From assembly GCF_011045015.1 (NCBI RefSeq), contig NZ_JAAKZY010000083.1:1-42000 (forward strand): 42,000 bases of DNA, written 5' to 3'. The notes beneath the pieces are model-generated. The model ran no database searches and was not told the origin of the DNA. It saw only the letters and a list, made by a program, of their open reading frames with translations. This DNA is from Streptomyces scabichelini (GTDB taxonomy: Bacteria; Actinomycetota; Actinomycetes; Streptomycetales; Streptomycetaceae). This document shows, in pieces, positions 22,593 to 30,389 of the stretch; positions within the stretch are counted from its first letter, which is position 1, and every line of letters starts with the position of its first letter. The position numbers were made by a program, and so were the translations under genes.

Positions 22593-22755
22593 CCGGTCCG
22601 CCCGCAGCCCGGATGGGGGCGGTCTTCGCCGCATGCAGAACCGACCAGTCCAGGTCAGTGGCACTGCGACGGTTCGGGCAGAAGGTCGAACCCATGCGGC
22701 GGACTTCCTCTCCTACGAACGGTAAGTACTCGGTGTGAGTACGTCTGCCGCTCTC

Positions 22756-22782
22756 AACAGAGGCCGGGAGCGCATCATTCCC
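22756..22782 (-). promoter_or_regulatory. SigR-dependent promoter (autoregulatory)
   Basis: On the minus strand GGGAAT (22782-22777) is separated by exactly 18 nt from GTT (22758-22756), the established sigma-R consensus GGGAAT-N18-GTT. It would start transcription near 22749 and include the long-form ATG at 22695. Confidence 0.88.
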
Positions 22783-22798
22783 GCCACGTGACACCGGC

Positions 22799-23449
22799 TC
22801 ACGCGAGTGACGCGAGCCACTTCACGACACCGTCGGTGAGGATCCTCACCGCCTGCTCCTGCCCGATCTCCGCCCGCTTGGGCACGGCGAAACCGTGATC
22901 TCCGTACGGGACCTCCACAAGTTCGTACGAGCCTTCCGGGAACTCCGCCGGCCTCCCGAACGGGTCGTTGCCGCCTTGGACGACGAGCGTGGGCACACCG
23001 GCACCGAGCAGCTCGGCCGCGCGCGACTTCTCCGGCTTGCCCGGCGGGTGGAGGGGGAAGCTGAGCGCGAGGACGGCGGCGGCGCCCAGCTGTTTCGCCG
23101 TACGACAGGCCACGCGGGCGCCCGCGCTGCGACCGGCCGCGACGACCGGCAGGCCGGGCCCGGCGAGCGTCGGCCAGATGCCGCGCCAGCCGAGGTCCAG
23201 CGTCTTCGGCGCGGGCGCCAGCTTCTTGCCCGCCACCCGCCAGGGCTGCTCGACGAGCGCCACGGTCACGCCGTGCGCGGGGAGCTCGGCGGCGAGGGCG
23301 CGCAGATCCCGCGCCTCGATCCCGCCGCCGGCCCCATGGCTCGCGGCGAGCACCAGCCGTGCCCGCTTCGCCCGGTGCCAGGTGACACGGGCCGTACCCG
23401 CGTCCGTCTCCACGAGCTCGCTCTGTGTCACATCCGTCATGTCCGTCAC
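22799..23449 (-). CDS. Alpha/beta hydrolase, KANL3/Tex30-like
   Basis: A 216-residue alpha/beta hydrolase. The oxyanion/early segment is LAASHGAGGGIEARD, the nucleophile elbow is AAGRSAGARVA (GxSxG), the acid is probably in TLVVQGGNDPFG, and the final His is in YGDHGFAVP. Family members include Tex30/KANL3 proteins and dienelactone-type hydrolases; substrate unknown. GTG 23449 lies 1 nt after the stop of the SRAP gene (ATG 23440 is an alternative), so the two are one operon. Confidence 0.88.
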   Translation of the reverse strand: MTDMTDVTQSELVETDAGTARVTWHRAKRARLVLAASHGAGGGIEARDLRALAAELPAHGVTVALVEQPWRVAGKKLAPAPKTLDLGWRGIWPTLAGPGLPVVAAGRSAGARVACRTAKQLGAAAVLALSFPLHPPGKPEKSRAAELLGAGVPTLVVQGGNDPFGRPAEFPEGSYELVEVPYGDHGFAVPKRAEIGQEQAVRILTDGVVKWLASLA

Positions 23450-23450
23450 A

Positions 23451-24266
23451 TCAGAAGAGTGTGCCCTCTTCGGGCCCCGCCAGCTCCTTCAGCAGCTCAG
23501 GGCCGTTGTTGCGTACGTTGCTGACCGCCGTGGAGACCGGGTAGGCCCGCATCAGCCCCTGCGGGGGCGGCGCGAGCAGGGAGCGCAGCTCCTCCACGTC
23601 CCTGCGGGACGGGTCGAGCCAGGAGTCCCAGCGGTCGGGCGTGAGCATCAGGGGCATACGGGGGTGGATGTCGGCCAGGACGTACGGGCCCTCGGCCGGG
23701 GCCACTGCCAAGGGCGACGTCTCCGCCTCGGTCGTGATGACGGAGCAGGTCGCCCACCAGGCCCCCGGATGGTCGTCGGGCAGCGTCTTGTCCCGCCAGA
23801 ACTCGTAGATCCCGGCCATCGCGAACACGGAACCGTCGGCGGGCAGCACGAAGTACGGCTGCTTGCGCGGCCGTTTCCTCTTGCCTTCGACCTCGAGGTC
23901 GCGCTCGGAGGTCCCGGTCACCCACTCGTAGTAGCCGTCCGCGGGGATGATGCAGCGCCGGGTCGAGAAGGCCCGCCGGTACGAGGGCTTCTCGTGCACG
24001 GTCTCCGCGCGGGCGTTGATCATCCGGGCGCCGCCCTCGGGGGTCTTCGACCAGGACGGCACAAGGCCCCACTTGAGCCTGCGCAGCTGCCGAACCGGCT
24101 TCGGGTCTTCGACGTCCTTAAGAGGACGGTCGAACACCGCGTACACGTCCTTCGTCGGAGCCACGTTGTAGTCGGGCTCGAAACCGTCCTCCGGCTCCCA
24201 CTTCTCAACTTCAAAGATTCCTGCGAGATCCTCAGGCCTACGACTCGACGCATACCGTCCGCACAT
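23451..24266 (-). CDS. SRAP domain protein (YedK/HMCES), abasic-site DNA-protein crosslinker
   Basis: A 271-residue SOS-response-associated peptidase-like protein. After Met removal, Cys2 of MCGRYA is the nucleophile that forms a thiazolidine crosslink with abasic sites in single-stranded DNA. Other active-site positions are visible: Asn34 (YNVAPT), Glu114 (CIIPADGYYEW) and His201 (ADIHPRMP). The start ATG 24266 is fixed by the need for Cys at position 2; the frame is open further upstream. A Lys/Arg-rich loop (GKRKRPRKQPY, 128-138) may contact DNA. It is divergent from the M50-like gene. Confidence 0.94.
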   Translation of the reverse strand: MCGRYASSRRPEDLAGIFEVEKWEPEDGFEPDYNVAPTKDVYAVFDRPLKDVEDPKPVRQLRRLKWGLVPSWSKTPEGGARMINARAETVHEKPSYRRAFSTRRCIIPADGYYEWVTGTSERDLEVEGKRKRPRKQPYFVLPADGSVFAMAGIYEFWRDKTLPDDHPGAWWATCSVITTEAETSPLAVAPAEGPYVLADIHPRMPLMLTPDRWDSWLDPSRRDVEELRSLLAPPPQGLMRAYPVSTAVSNVRNNGPELLKELAGPEEGTLF

Positions 24267-24316
24267 ACGTGCCACACTCTCAGATTCCGCGCGCCTCAGA
24301 GGAGCCCCCACACACA

Positions 24317-25039
24317 ATGGAAGCCACCGCAACCACCTCGCTGGCCACCCTCTGGGACGAGGTGTTCGGCAGCCAGCCCGACCCCGACATCTGGGTGGTC
24401 GTCGCCACCATGGTGGCCGCCCTCACCGTGATCGTCCCGCACGGCGTCTGGCGGCTCTCGCGCAACGCCATCACCATCGCCCACGAGGGCGGCCACGGTC
24501 TGGTCGCGCTGCTCACCGGCCGCAGCCTCAGTGGCATACGGCTGCACTCGGACACCAGCGGCCTCACGGTCAGCCGCGGCAAGCCGACCGGTCTCGGCAT
24601 GATCCTCACCGCGGCCGCGGGCTACACCGCTCCCCCGCTGCTGGGTCTCGGCGGCGCCGCGCTCCTCGCCGCCGGTCACATCACCGCGCTGCTGTGGCTG
24701 GCCACGCTGCTGCTCGTGGCGATGCTGGTGATGATCCGCAACGCGTACGGCGCGCTCACGGTTGTCGTCACCGGCGGCACGTTCGTGGTGGTGTCCTGGC
24801 TCACGGGCCCTCAGGTGCAGGCGGCGTTCGCGTACGCCGTGGTCTGGTTCCTCCTGCTCGGCGGCGTACGCCCGGCCTTCGAACTCCAGGCGAAGCGCAC
24901 CCGGGGCGGCGCGGGCGACTCCGACGCGGACCAACTGTCGCGACTCACACACGTACCGGCGGGCATGTGGCTGTTCCTGTTCCACGCGGTGAGCCTGTGC
25001 TCGCTGATAGGCGGGGGCCGCTGGCTGCTGCAGGTCTGA
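24317..25039 (+). CDS. M50-family metallopeptidase-like membrane protein
   Basis: A 240-residue polytopic protein. An N-terminal helix (DIWVVVATMVAALTVIVPHG) is followed by the HEGGH zinc motif in ITIAHEGGHGLVALLTGRSL, as in M50B intramembrane peptidases. Helices follow at about 95-118, 120-140, 145-165, 170-187 and 220-237. The second metal-ligand Asp motif of classical site-2 proteases is not evident, so activity is uncertain. ATG 24317 is the likely start, with AGAGGAG 12 nt upstream. Confidence 0.85.
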   Translation: MEATATTSLATLWDEVFGSQPDPDIWVVVATMVAALTVIVPHGVWRLSRNAITIAHEGGHGLVALLTGRSLSGIRLHSDTSGLTVSRGKPTGLGMILTAAAGYTAPPLLGLGGAALLAAGHITALLWLATLLLVAMLVMIRNAYGALTVVVTGGTFVVVSWLTGPQVQAAFAYAVVWFLLLGGVRPAFELQAKRTRGGAGDSDADQLSRLTHVPAGMWLFLFHAVSLCSLIGGGRWLLQV

Positions 25040-25040
25040 G

Positions 25041-25125
25041 GGGGGCGCAGCCCACCCTCAGGGGCGCGGGGCTGTATCAATTTGCGGCTCCGCCGCGGGG
25101 CGCGACCAGCCACAACGCACCCGCA
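25041..25125 (+). repeat. Dispersed intergenic repeat family 1, copy E
   Basis: It contains the GGGGCGCGGGGCTGTATC core, a GCGGCTCCGCCGC hairpin and GCGCGACCAGCCACAACGCA with CCCGCAG. It lies between two rightward genes in plus orientation, the one exception to the 3'-end orientation rule seen in the other copies. Confidence 0.8.
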
Positions 25126-25157
25126 GTGGACAGACGACCTCCCCATCCCCCTGCTTA

Positions 25158-25163
25158 TACAGT
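25158..25163 (+). promoter_or_regulatory. -10 hexamer TACAGT for leaderless aroA
   Basis: TACAGT lies 7 nt before ATG 25171, with no clear ribosome binding site between them other than a G run. Confidence 0.45.
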
Positions 25164-25170
25164 GGGGGCC

Positions 25171-26487
25171 ATGGCCTCGAACCCCGCACACACCGCCCTT
25201 TGGCCCGCCCCGCACGCCGGCGGAGCCGTCCACGCGACGGTCCACGTGCCCGGGTCCAAGTCGGTCACCAACCGTGCGCTCGTCCTGGCCGCCCTCGCGG
25301 CCGAGCCCGGCTGGCTGCGCCGCCCCCTGCGCTCCCGCGACACCGTGCTCATGGCCGACGCCCTGCGCGCCATGGGCGTCGGCATCGAGGAGGGCGTCGG
25401 CCCGGACGGCTCCGGCGAGGCCTGGCGTGTCATCCCCTCGGGCCTGCACGGTCCCGCCACCGTCGACGTCGGCAACGCCGGTACGGTGATGCGCTTCCTG
25501 CCCCCGGTCGCCACACTCGCCGACGGCCCCATCCGTTTCGACGGCGACCCGCGTTCGTACGAGCGTCCCCTGCACGGCGTGATCGACGCCCTGCGCGCCC
25601 TCGGTGCCCGTATCGACGACGACGGCCGCGGCGCGCTGCCGCTGACCGTGCACGGCGGCGGGGCCCTGGAGGGCGGCCCCGTGGAGATCGACGCGTCCTC
25701 GTCCAGCCAGTTCGTGAGCGCGCTGCTGCTGTCAGGACCGCGCTTCAACCAGGGCGTCGAGGTACGGCACATCGGCTCGACGCTCCCCTCCATGCCGCAC
25801 ATCCGGATGACCGTCGACATGCTGAGGTCCATCGGCGCCCAGGTGGACACCCCGGAGTCGGGCGGCGAGCCGAACGTCTGGCGGGTCACGCCCGGCGCGC
25901 TGCTGGGCCGCGATCTGACGGTCGAGCCGGATCTGTCGAACGCCCAGCCGTTCCTGGCGGCCGCCCTGGTCACCGGCGGCCGGATCGTCGTCCCCGACTG
26001 GCCCGTGCACACCACCCAGCCCGGCGACAGGCTGCGCGAGATCTTCACCGAGATGGGCGGTTCCTGCGAACTGACCGACCGCGGCCTGGAGTTCACCGGC
26101 TCCGGCTCCGTCCACGGCATCGACGTGGAGCTCGGTGAGGTGGGCGAGCTGACCCCCGGCATCGCGGCGGTCGCGGCCCTCGCCGACTCGCCCTCCACCC
26201 TGCGGGGCGTGGCCCACCTGCGTCTGCACGAGACGGACCGCCTTGCCGCGCTGACCAAGGAGATCAACGAACTGGGCGGCGACGTCACCGAGTCCGCCGA
26301 CAGCCTGCACATCCGCCCGCGCCCCCTGCACGGCGGGGTCTTCCACACCTACGACGACCACCGCATGGCCACGGCGGGCGCGGTCATCGGCCTCGCCGTG
26401 CCGGACGTACGGATCGAGAACGTGGCGACGACGGCGAAGACCCTCCCGGACTTCCCCGACCTGTGGACCGGAATGCTCGGGAACTGA
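25171..26487 (+). CDS. aroA: 3-phosphoshikimate 1-carboxyvinyltransferase (EPSP synthase)
   Basis: A 438-residue shikimate-pathway enzyme joining shikimate-3-phosphate and phosphoenolpyruvate. Signature segments are GSKSVTNRAL (Lys30, Arg35), NAGTVMRFLPP, DGDPRSYERPL, SSSSQFVSALLLSGP, HETDRLAAL and the C-terminal TYDDHRMATAGAVIGL. The NAGT segment has Val rather than the common Met/Ala before RF, which hints at the actinobacterial subtype but does not settle inhibitor sensitivity. rsgA follows after 16 nt, probably in the same transcript. Confidence 0.95.
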   Translation: MASNPAHTALWPAPHAGGAVHATVHVPGSKSVTNRALVLAALAAEPGWLRRPLRSRDTVLMADALRAMGVGIEEGVGPDGSGEAWRVIPSGLHGPATVDVGNAGTVMRFLPPVATLADGPIRFDGDPRSYERPLHGVIDALRALGARIDDDGRGALPLTVHGGGALEGGPVEIDASSSSQFVSALLLSGPRFNQGVEVRHIGSTLPSMPHIRMTVDMLRSIGAQVDTPESGGEPNVWRVTPGALLGRDLTVEPDLSNAQPFLAAALVTGGRIVVPDWPVHTTQPGDRLREIFTEMGGSCELTDRGLEFTGSGSVHGIDVELGEVGELTPGIAAVAALADSPSTLRGVAHLRLHETDRLAALTKEINELGGDVTESADSLHIRPRPLHGGVFHTYDDHRMATAGAVIGLAVPDVRIENVATTAKTLPDFPDLWTGMLGN

Positions 26488-26503
26488 CGGGCGGACACGG
26501 ACC

Positions 26504-27514
26504 ATGCGTCGCTACGGCAAGCACACCGACGAGGACGACATCCGCAGCCGCCCGGGCCGCAAGGGCAGCCGGCCGCGCACGAACATCCGGCCCAAGCACG
26601 AGGACGCGGCGGAGGGCATGGTCCTCACCGTGGACCGGGGCCGGCTGACGTGCCTCGTCGAGGACCGTGTGGTGTACGCCATGAAGGCCCGCGAACTGGG
26701 CCGCAAGGCCGCGGTAGTCGGCGACCGGGTGGCCATCGTCGGCGACCTGACCGGCAAGAAGGACACGCTCGCCCGCATCGTCCGCATCGAGCCGCGCACC
26801 TCGGTACTGCGGCGCACCGCCGACGACGACGATCCGTACGAGCGCGTGGTCGTCGCCAACGCCGACCAGCTGGCCATCGTGACGGCCCTCGCCGATCCTG
26901 AGCCCCGCCCGCGGCTGGTCGACCGGTGTCTGGTCGCGGCGTACGACGGCGGGCTCGACCCGCTCCTCGTCCTCACCAAATCGGACCTCGCCCCGCCCGA
27001 CGAACTCCTTGAGCTGTACGGGGCCCTGGGTGTTCCGTATGTGGTGACCAGCCGTGAGGAGCTGGAGAGCGGGGAGGCGGTGGACCGGGTGCGCAAGCAG
27101 TTGGACGGCAAGATCACGGCGTTCGTCGGGCACTCGGGCGTCGGCAAGACGACGCTGGTCAACGCGCTCGTGGCCAAGGAGCGGCGGCGTACGACGGGGG
27201 TCGTCAACGCGGTGACGGGCCGCGGCCGGCACACGACGACGTCGGCGCTCGCGCTGCCGTTGCCGGACGACGACGGGTGGCTGATCGACACTCCGGGCCT
27301 GCGGTCCTTCGGGCTGCACCACGTGAACCCGTCGCGTGTCATCCAGGCCTTCCCGGACCTGGTGCCGGGGACCGAGGGCTGTCCGCGCGCGTGCAGCCAC
27401 GACGAGCCGGACTGTGCGCTGGACGAGTGGGTGGCCGAGGGTCATGCAGATCCGGCCCGGCTCTACTCGCTGCGCAGGCTGCTCGCCACGCGTGAGCGGC
27501 GCGAGGGCGACTGA
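26504..27514 (+). CDS. rsgA: Ribosome small-subunit GTPase RsgA
   Basis: A 336-residue circularly permuted GTPase acting in late 30S assembly. The OB-fold domain occupies about 38-105. The G motifs appear in permuted order: G4 TKSD (158-161), then P-loop GHSGVGKT (209-216), then G3 DTPG (262-265). The C-terminal zinc site is Cys293, Cys297, His299 and Cys304. The N-terminal 35 residues are very basic, fitting rRNA contact. It is close downstream of aroA, a pairing common in Streptomyces. Confidence 0.95.
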   Translation: MRRYGKHTDEDDIRSRPGRKGSRPRTNIRPKHEDAAEGMVLTVDRGRLTCLVEDRVVYAMKARELGRKAAVVGDRVAIVGDLTGKKDTLARIVRIEPRTSVLRRTADDDDPYERVVVANADQLAIVTALADPEPRPRLVDRCLVAAYDGGLDPLLVLTKSDLAPPDELLELYGALGVPYVVTSREELESGEAVDRVRKQLDGKITAFVGHSGVGKTTLVNALVAKERRRTTGVVNAVTGRGRHTTTSALALPLPDDDGWLIDTPGLRSFGLHHVNPSRVIQAFPDLVPGTEGCPRACSHDEPDCALDEWVAEGHADPARLYSLRRLLATRERREGD

Positions 27515-27572
27515 CGGCAACTGATCGCCGGTGACCTCAGTTTTGTTTGCATCGCCGCCACGACGGTAAAGG

Positions 27573-27635
27573 CATAATCGCACCAAGCGGGACCCAAGCC
27601 AGACGAAGCGGTCACGGAGCGTGGGAGGGCATCAC
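27573..27635 (+). promoter_or_regulatory. Leader of the SMR exporter gene
   Basis: CATAAT at 27573-27578 is a likely -10, giving a roughly 50-nt leader with GGGAGG (27623-27628) before ATG 27636. The leader contains CCAGACGAAG and CGGTCACGGA, loosely like parts of the guanidine-III (ykkC-III) aptamer found before SMR genes in actinobacteria. The match is weak. Confidence 0.35.
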
Positions 27636-27959
27636 ATGGCGTGGCTGCTGGTGGTCGTGGCCGGACTCTTGGAGACCGGCTTCGCCGTCTGCCTGAAACT
27701 GTCACACGGCTTCACGAGACTCTGGCCGACGATCGCCTTCTGCATCTTCGCCCTGGGAAGCTTCGGCCTCCTCACCCTCGCGCTGAAGAAGCTCGACGTC
27801 GGCCCCGCGTACGCGGTCTGGACGGGCATCGGCGCGGCCGGCACCGCCATCTACGGCATGATCTTCCTGGACGACCTGGTCTCCACACTGAAGATCGTCT
27901 CGATCACGCTGGTGATCGTTGGCGTGATCGGCTTGCAACTGTCGGGCTCGGCACACTGA
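27636..27959 (+). CDS. Small multidrug resistance (SMR) family exporter
   Basis: A 107-residue four-helix protein: MAWLLVVVAGLLETGFAVCL, LWPTIAFCIFALGSFGLLTL, GPAYAVWTGIGAAGTAIYGM and IVSITLVIVGVIGLQLSG. The essential proton- and substrate-binding glutamate is Glu13 in GLLETGFAV, and the GPAYAVWTGIGA loop is typical of SugE/Gdx and EmrE relatives. SMR proteins act as dimers exporting quaternary ammonium compounds or guanidinium. The neighbour converging on it is a TetR regulator that might control it (inference). Confidence 0.92.
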   Translation: MAWLLVVVAGLLETGFAVCLKLSHGFTRLWPTIAFCIFALGSFGLLTLALKKLDVGPAYAVWTGIGAAGTAIYGMIFLDDLVSTLKIVSITLVIVGVIGLQLSGSAH

Positions 27960-27976
27960 AGCGACCCGAAGGGCAG

Positions 27977-28056
27977 CGCCCCGTAAGGGGCGCGGGGAAC
28001 TGCGCGACCAGCCACAACGAACCCGCAGCTTAGAAACCGGCCCTCCAGCGGAGCGC
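27977..28056 (+). repeat. Dispersed intergenic repeat family 1, copy F (short form)
   Basis: The hairpin GCGCCCC-GTAA-GGGGCGC is followed by GGGGAACTGCGCGACCAGCC, ACAACGAACCCGCAGCTT and CTCCAGCGGAGCGC. It ends 7 nt before the stop of the leftward TetR gene and is nearly identical to copy D. Confidence 0.85.
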
Positions 28057-28063
28057 CCCCGCG

Positions 28064-28675
28064 TCAGCTGACCACCCGCACAGTCGCAAGCGCGTCCCGG
28101 ACCAACCCGGCCGCACCCCCCTCCCCGGCGGGAGCCAACACGCACGACAACCCCAGCCGCACCACCAGCTCACAGGCCCGCGCCAACTCCGCCGCCTCCG
28201 GCTTCGAGAACCCGGGCGCCGTCAGCGCACCGACCGCCCGGTCCCGGATCAACTGCACGAAATCCCCCGGCGACGGCAACGGACCATCGGCCCGCCGCTG
28301 CGCCGGCACCGCCGAGGACGACGGCACGGCGGACAGCGTCGGCGACGGCAGCCGCTCGCTCCAGCAGCCGGTGAGCATCGCCCGCACCAGCGCGTTCCCG
28401 CGAGCCGCCGACGCGGTCCACTCCGCGATGGCCGCCAACCGCTCACGAGGCTCGCCGTGGCTCATGAGCGCACGCTCCACGCCCGCTAGGTAGGCGTCGG
28501 CCTCCCGCCGTACGAGGGCACGGGCCAGCCCCTCCTTGCTGCCGAACTCGTTGTAGAGGGTCTGCCGGGAGACCCCGGCCACAGCGGCCACGTCGACCAT
28601 CCGCACCGTGGACCAAGGTCGGCGCGCGAGCGCCGTGTAGGCGGCGTCGAGCAGGGATTCCCGGGCTGCAGGCAT
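28064..28675 (-). CDS. TetR family transcriptional regulator
   Basis: A 203-residue repressor-type protein. The N-terminal DNA-binding domain is RESLLDAAYTALARRPWSTV, RMVDVAAVAGVSRQTLYNEF and GSKEGLARALVRREAD (HTH at about 25-50). The C-terminal ligand domain carries a Pro/Ser-rich loop (LPSPTLSAVPSSSAVPAQ). The start chosen is ATG 28675 with GGGAGG 6 nt upstream; the frame continues upstream without support. It converges on the SMR gene, and its regulon is unknown. Confidence 0.9.
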   Translation of the reverse strand: MPAARESLLDAAYTALARRPWSTVRMVDVAAVAGVSRQTLYNEFGSKEGLARALVRREADAYLAGVERALMSHGEPRERLAAIAEWTASAARGNALVRAMLTGCWSERLPSPTLSAVPSSSAVPAQRRADGPLPSPGDFVQLIRDRAVGALTAPGFSKPEAAELARACELVVRLGLSCVLAPAGEGGAAGLVRDALATVRVVS

Positions 28676-28887
28676 CGTCGCCTCCCTGGGGCGATCGGCT
28701 CTGCGGCCAGAGTTGACGCGCATGGGGGCACTGTCAAGGGTTCGCGCCGGCATCAAGGAGCCTGCGTCAAGGGGAGCGTACGTCGGCCTCGTGCGCGGCG
28801 AGAAGTGATCACCGCTTCGGCGAGGTCGGCGAGGGAGGTCCTGTAGCGACCACCCGGGCGGTATGGCCGGGGCCGCAGGCGGGCAGA

Positions 28888-28893
28888 TACGGT
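28888..28893 (+). promoter_or_regulatory. -10 hexamer TACGGT for leaderless hisN
   Basis: TACGGT lies 6 nt before ATG 28900, with no ribosome binding site. Confidence 0.45.
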
Positions 28894-28899
28894 TCGGGC

Positions 28900-29700
28900 A
28901 TGCCCGACTATCGCGATGACCTGCGCCTCGCCCATGTCCTGGCGGACGCCGCCGACGCCGCGACCATGGACCGCTTCAAGGCGCTCGACCTCAAGGTCGA
29001 GACCAAGCCGGACCTGACGCCGGTGAGCGAGGCCGACAAGGCCGCCGAGGAGCTGATCCGCGGCCACCTCCAGCGGGCCCGGCCACGGGACGCGGTCCTC
29101 GGCGAGGAGTACGGCGTCGAGGGCACGGGCCCGCGCCGCTGGGTGATCGACCCGATCGACGGCACGAAGAACTACGTACGCGGGGTGCCGGTGTGGGCGA
29201 CCCTGATCTCCTTGATGGAGGCGAGCGAGGGCGGCTACCAGCCCGTGGTCGGCGTCGTCTCGGCGCCCGCGCTCGGCCGCCGCTGGTGGGCCGCGAAGGG
29301 GCACGGCGCGTTCAGCGGGCGCAGCCTGACGTCGGCGTCCCGGCTCCATGTCTCGCGGGTCTCGCGCATGTCGGACGCCTCCTTCGCGTACTCCTCGCTG
29401 GGTGGCTGGGAGGCGCAGAGCCTGCTGGAGGGCTTCCTGGACCTGACCCGCGAGGTGTGGCGCACGCGCGCGTACGGCGACTTCTGGCCGTACATGATGG
29501 TCGCCGAGGGCTCGGTCGACATCTGCGCGGAGCCCGAGCTGTCACTGTGGGACATGGCGGCGAACGCGATCATCGTGACCGAGGCGGGCGGCAGCTTCAC
29601 CGGCCTCGACGGCCGCCCGGGCCCGCACAGCGGCAACGCGGCCGCGTCGAACGGCCTCCTCCACGACGAGTTGCTGGGCTACCTGAACCAGCGGTACTGA
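28900..29700 (+). CDS. hisN: Histidinol-phosphatase, inositol monophosphatase fold
   Basis: A 266-residue Mg-dependent phosphatase. Metal-binding motifs are GEEYG (first Glu), WVIDPIDGTKNYVRG (DPIDGT) and the C-terminal WDMAANAIIVTEAGG. Length and the DPIDGTKN variant fit the actinobacterial HisN type that dephosphorylates L-histidinol phosphate in histidine synthesis, rather than a generic inositol monophosphatase; this assignment rests on family similarity. It starts at ATG 28900 with a leaderless-type promoter, and no his genes are adjacent. Confidence 0.88.
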   Translation: MPDYRDDLRLAHVLADAADAATMDRFKALDLKVETKPDLTPVSEADKAAEELIRGHLQRARPRDAVLGEEYGVEGTGPRRWVIDPIDGTKNYVRGVPVWATLISLMEASEGGYQPVVGVVSAPALGRRWWAAKGHGAFSGRSLTSASRLHVSRVSRMSDASFAYSSLGGWEAQSLLEGFLDLTREVWRTRAYGDFWPYMMVAEGSVDICAEPELSLWDMAANAIIVTEAGGSFTGLDGRPGPHSGNAAASNGLLHDELLGYLNQRY

Positions 29701-29810
29701 GGCGTCCGGGACATCCAGGGGGCGCTAACCGGAAGGCAGCGCACCCCAAAGCCTCCGTACGCGCCCTCTTGTTGCCCCTCCTTTTACCTGCGACTCTGAG
29801 AGTCCCCACA

Positions 29811-29826
29811 CTTGTGAACTTGTGAA
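29811..29826. repeat. Perfect tandem octamer CTTGTGAA x2
   Basis: Two abutting CTTGTGAA copies lie 40 nt upstream of the CBS gene. They are followed by an inverted repeat GAATCCG/CGGATTC (about 29824-29847), which ends just before the ribosome binding site. Confidence 0.75.
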
Positions 29827-29865
29827 TCCGAGCGCAAGCCGGATTCGTAGGAGGTGGCTCCGTCC

Positions 29866-30258
29866 ATGCTCGTCCGCGACGCCATGAGCACGGTGGTCCT
29901 CACCATCGGACCCGACCACACACTCCGACAGGCCGCCGCGCTGATGTCCGCACGCCGCGTCGGCGCGGCCGTCGTCCTGGACCCCGACGACAGCGGGCTC
30001 GGCATCCTCACCGAGCGCGACATCCTCAACTCCGTCGGCCTGGGCGAGAGCCCGGACGCCGAGCGGGCACACGCCCACACCACCACCGACGTCGTGTTCG
30101 CCGCGCCGTCCTGGACGCTGGAGGAGGCGGCGCACGCCATGGCGCACGGCGGCTTCCGGCATCTGATCGTCCTCGACCACGGCGAGCCCATCGGCATCGT
30201 CTCGGTCCGCGACATCATCCGCTGCTGGGCACCACTGCGGCAGCACGCACCGGCCTGA
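29866..30258 (+). CDS. CBS domain pair protein
   Basis: A 130-residue stand-alone Bateman module. CBS1 (about 3-60) has RDAMSTVVLTIGPDHTLRQA and GILTERDILNSV; CBS2 (about 70-125) has VFAAPSWTLEEAAHAMAHGG and GIVSVRDIIRCW. Such pairs bind adenosine nucleotides or S-adenosylmethionine and regulate partners; the partner is unknown. The start chosen is ATG 29866, with GGAGGT 10 nt upstream; GTG 29854 overlaps that site. Upstream octamer and inverted repeats suggest specific control. Confidence 0.9.
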   Translation: MLVRDAMSTVVLTIGPDHTLRQAAALMSARRVGAAVVLDPDDSGLGILTERDILNSVGLGESPDAERAHAHTTTDVVFAAPSWTLEEAAHAMAHGGFRHLIVLDHGEPIGIVSVRDIIRCWAPLRQHAPA

Positions 30259-30376
30259 GCGGCGGGGCGGGGCGGGCCGGCCCGTGAAGGGAGTCGGCCC
30301 ACCTCTACCCTGGATAAAGTCCAAGTCCAGCAGGGCTCCAAAATCACACCCATTCGGGATTGGCGTCGTCTGCTGT

Positions 30377-30382
30377 TAGGCT
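30377..30382 (+). promoter_or_regulatory. -10 hexamer TAGGCT for leaderless fur-family gene
   Basis: TAGGCT lies 7 nt before ATG 30390, and the intervening TGTCTTC has no ribosome binding site. Confidence 0.45.
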
Positions 30383-30389
30383 TGTCTTC

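Noticed and set aside
27551..27610. Guanidine-II (mini-ykkC) riboswitch from two ACGA motifs at 27560 and 27603
   Set aside because: Neither ACGA is closed by a proper stem, and the first lies upstream of the likely transcription start.
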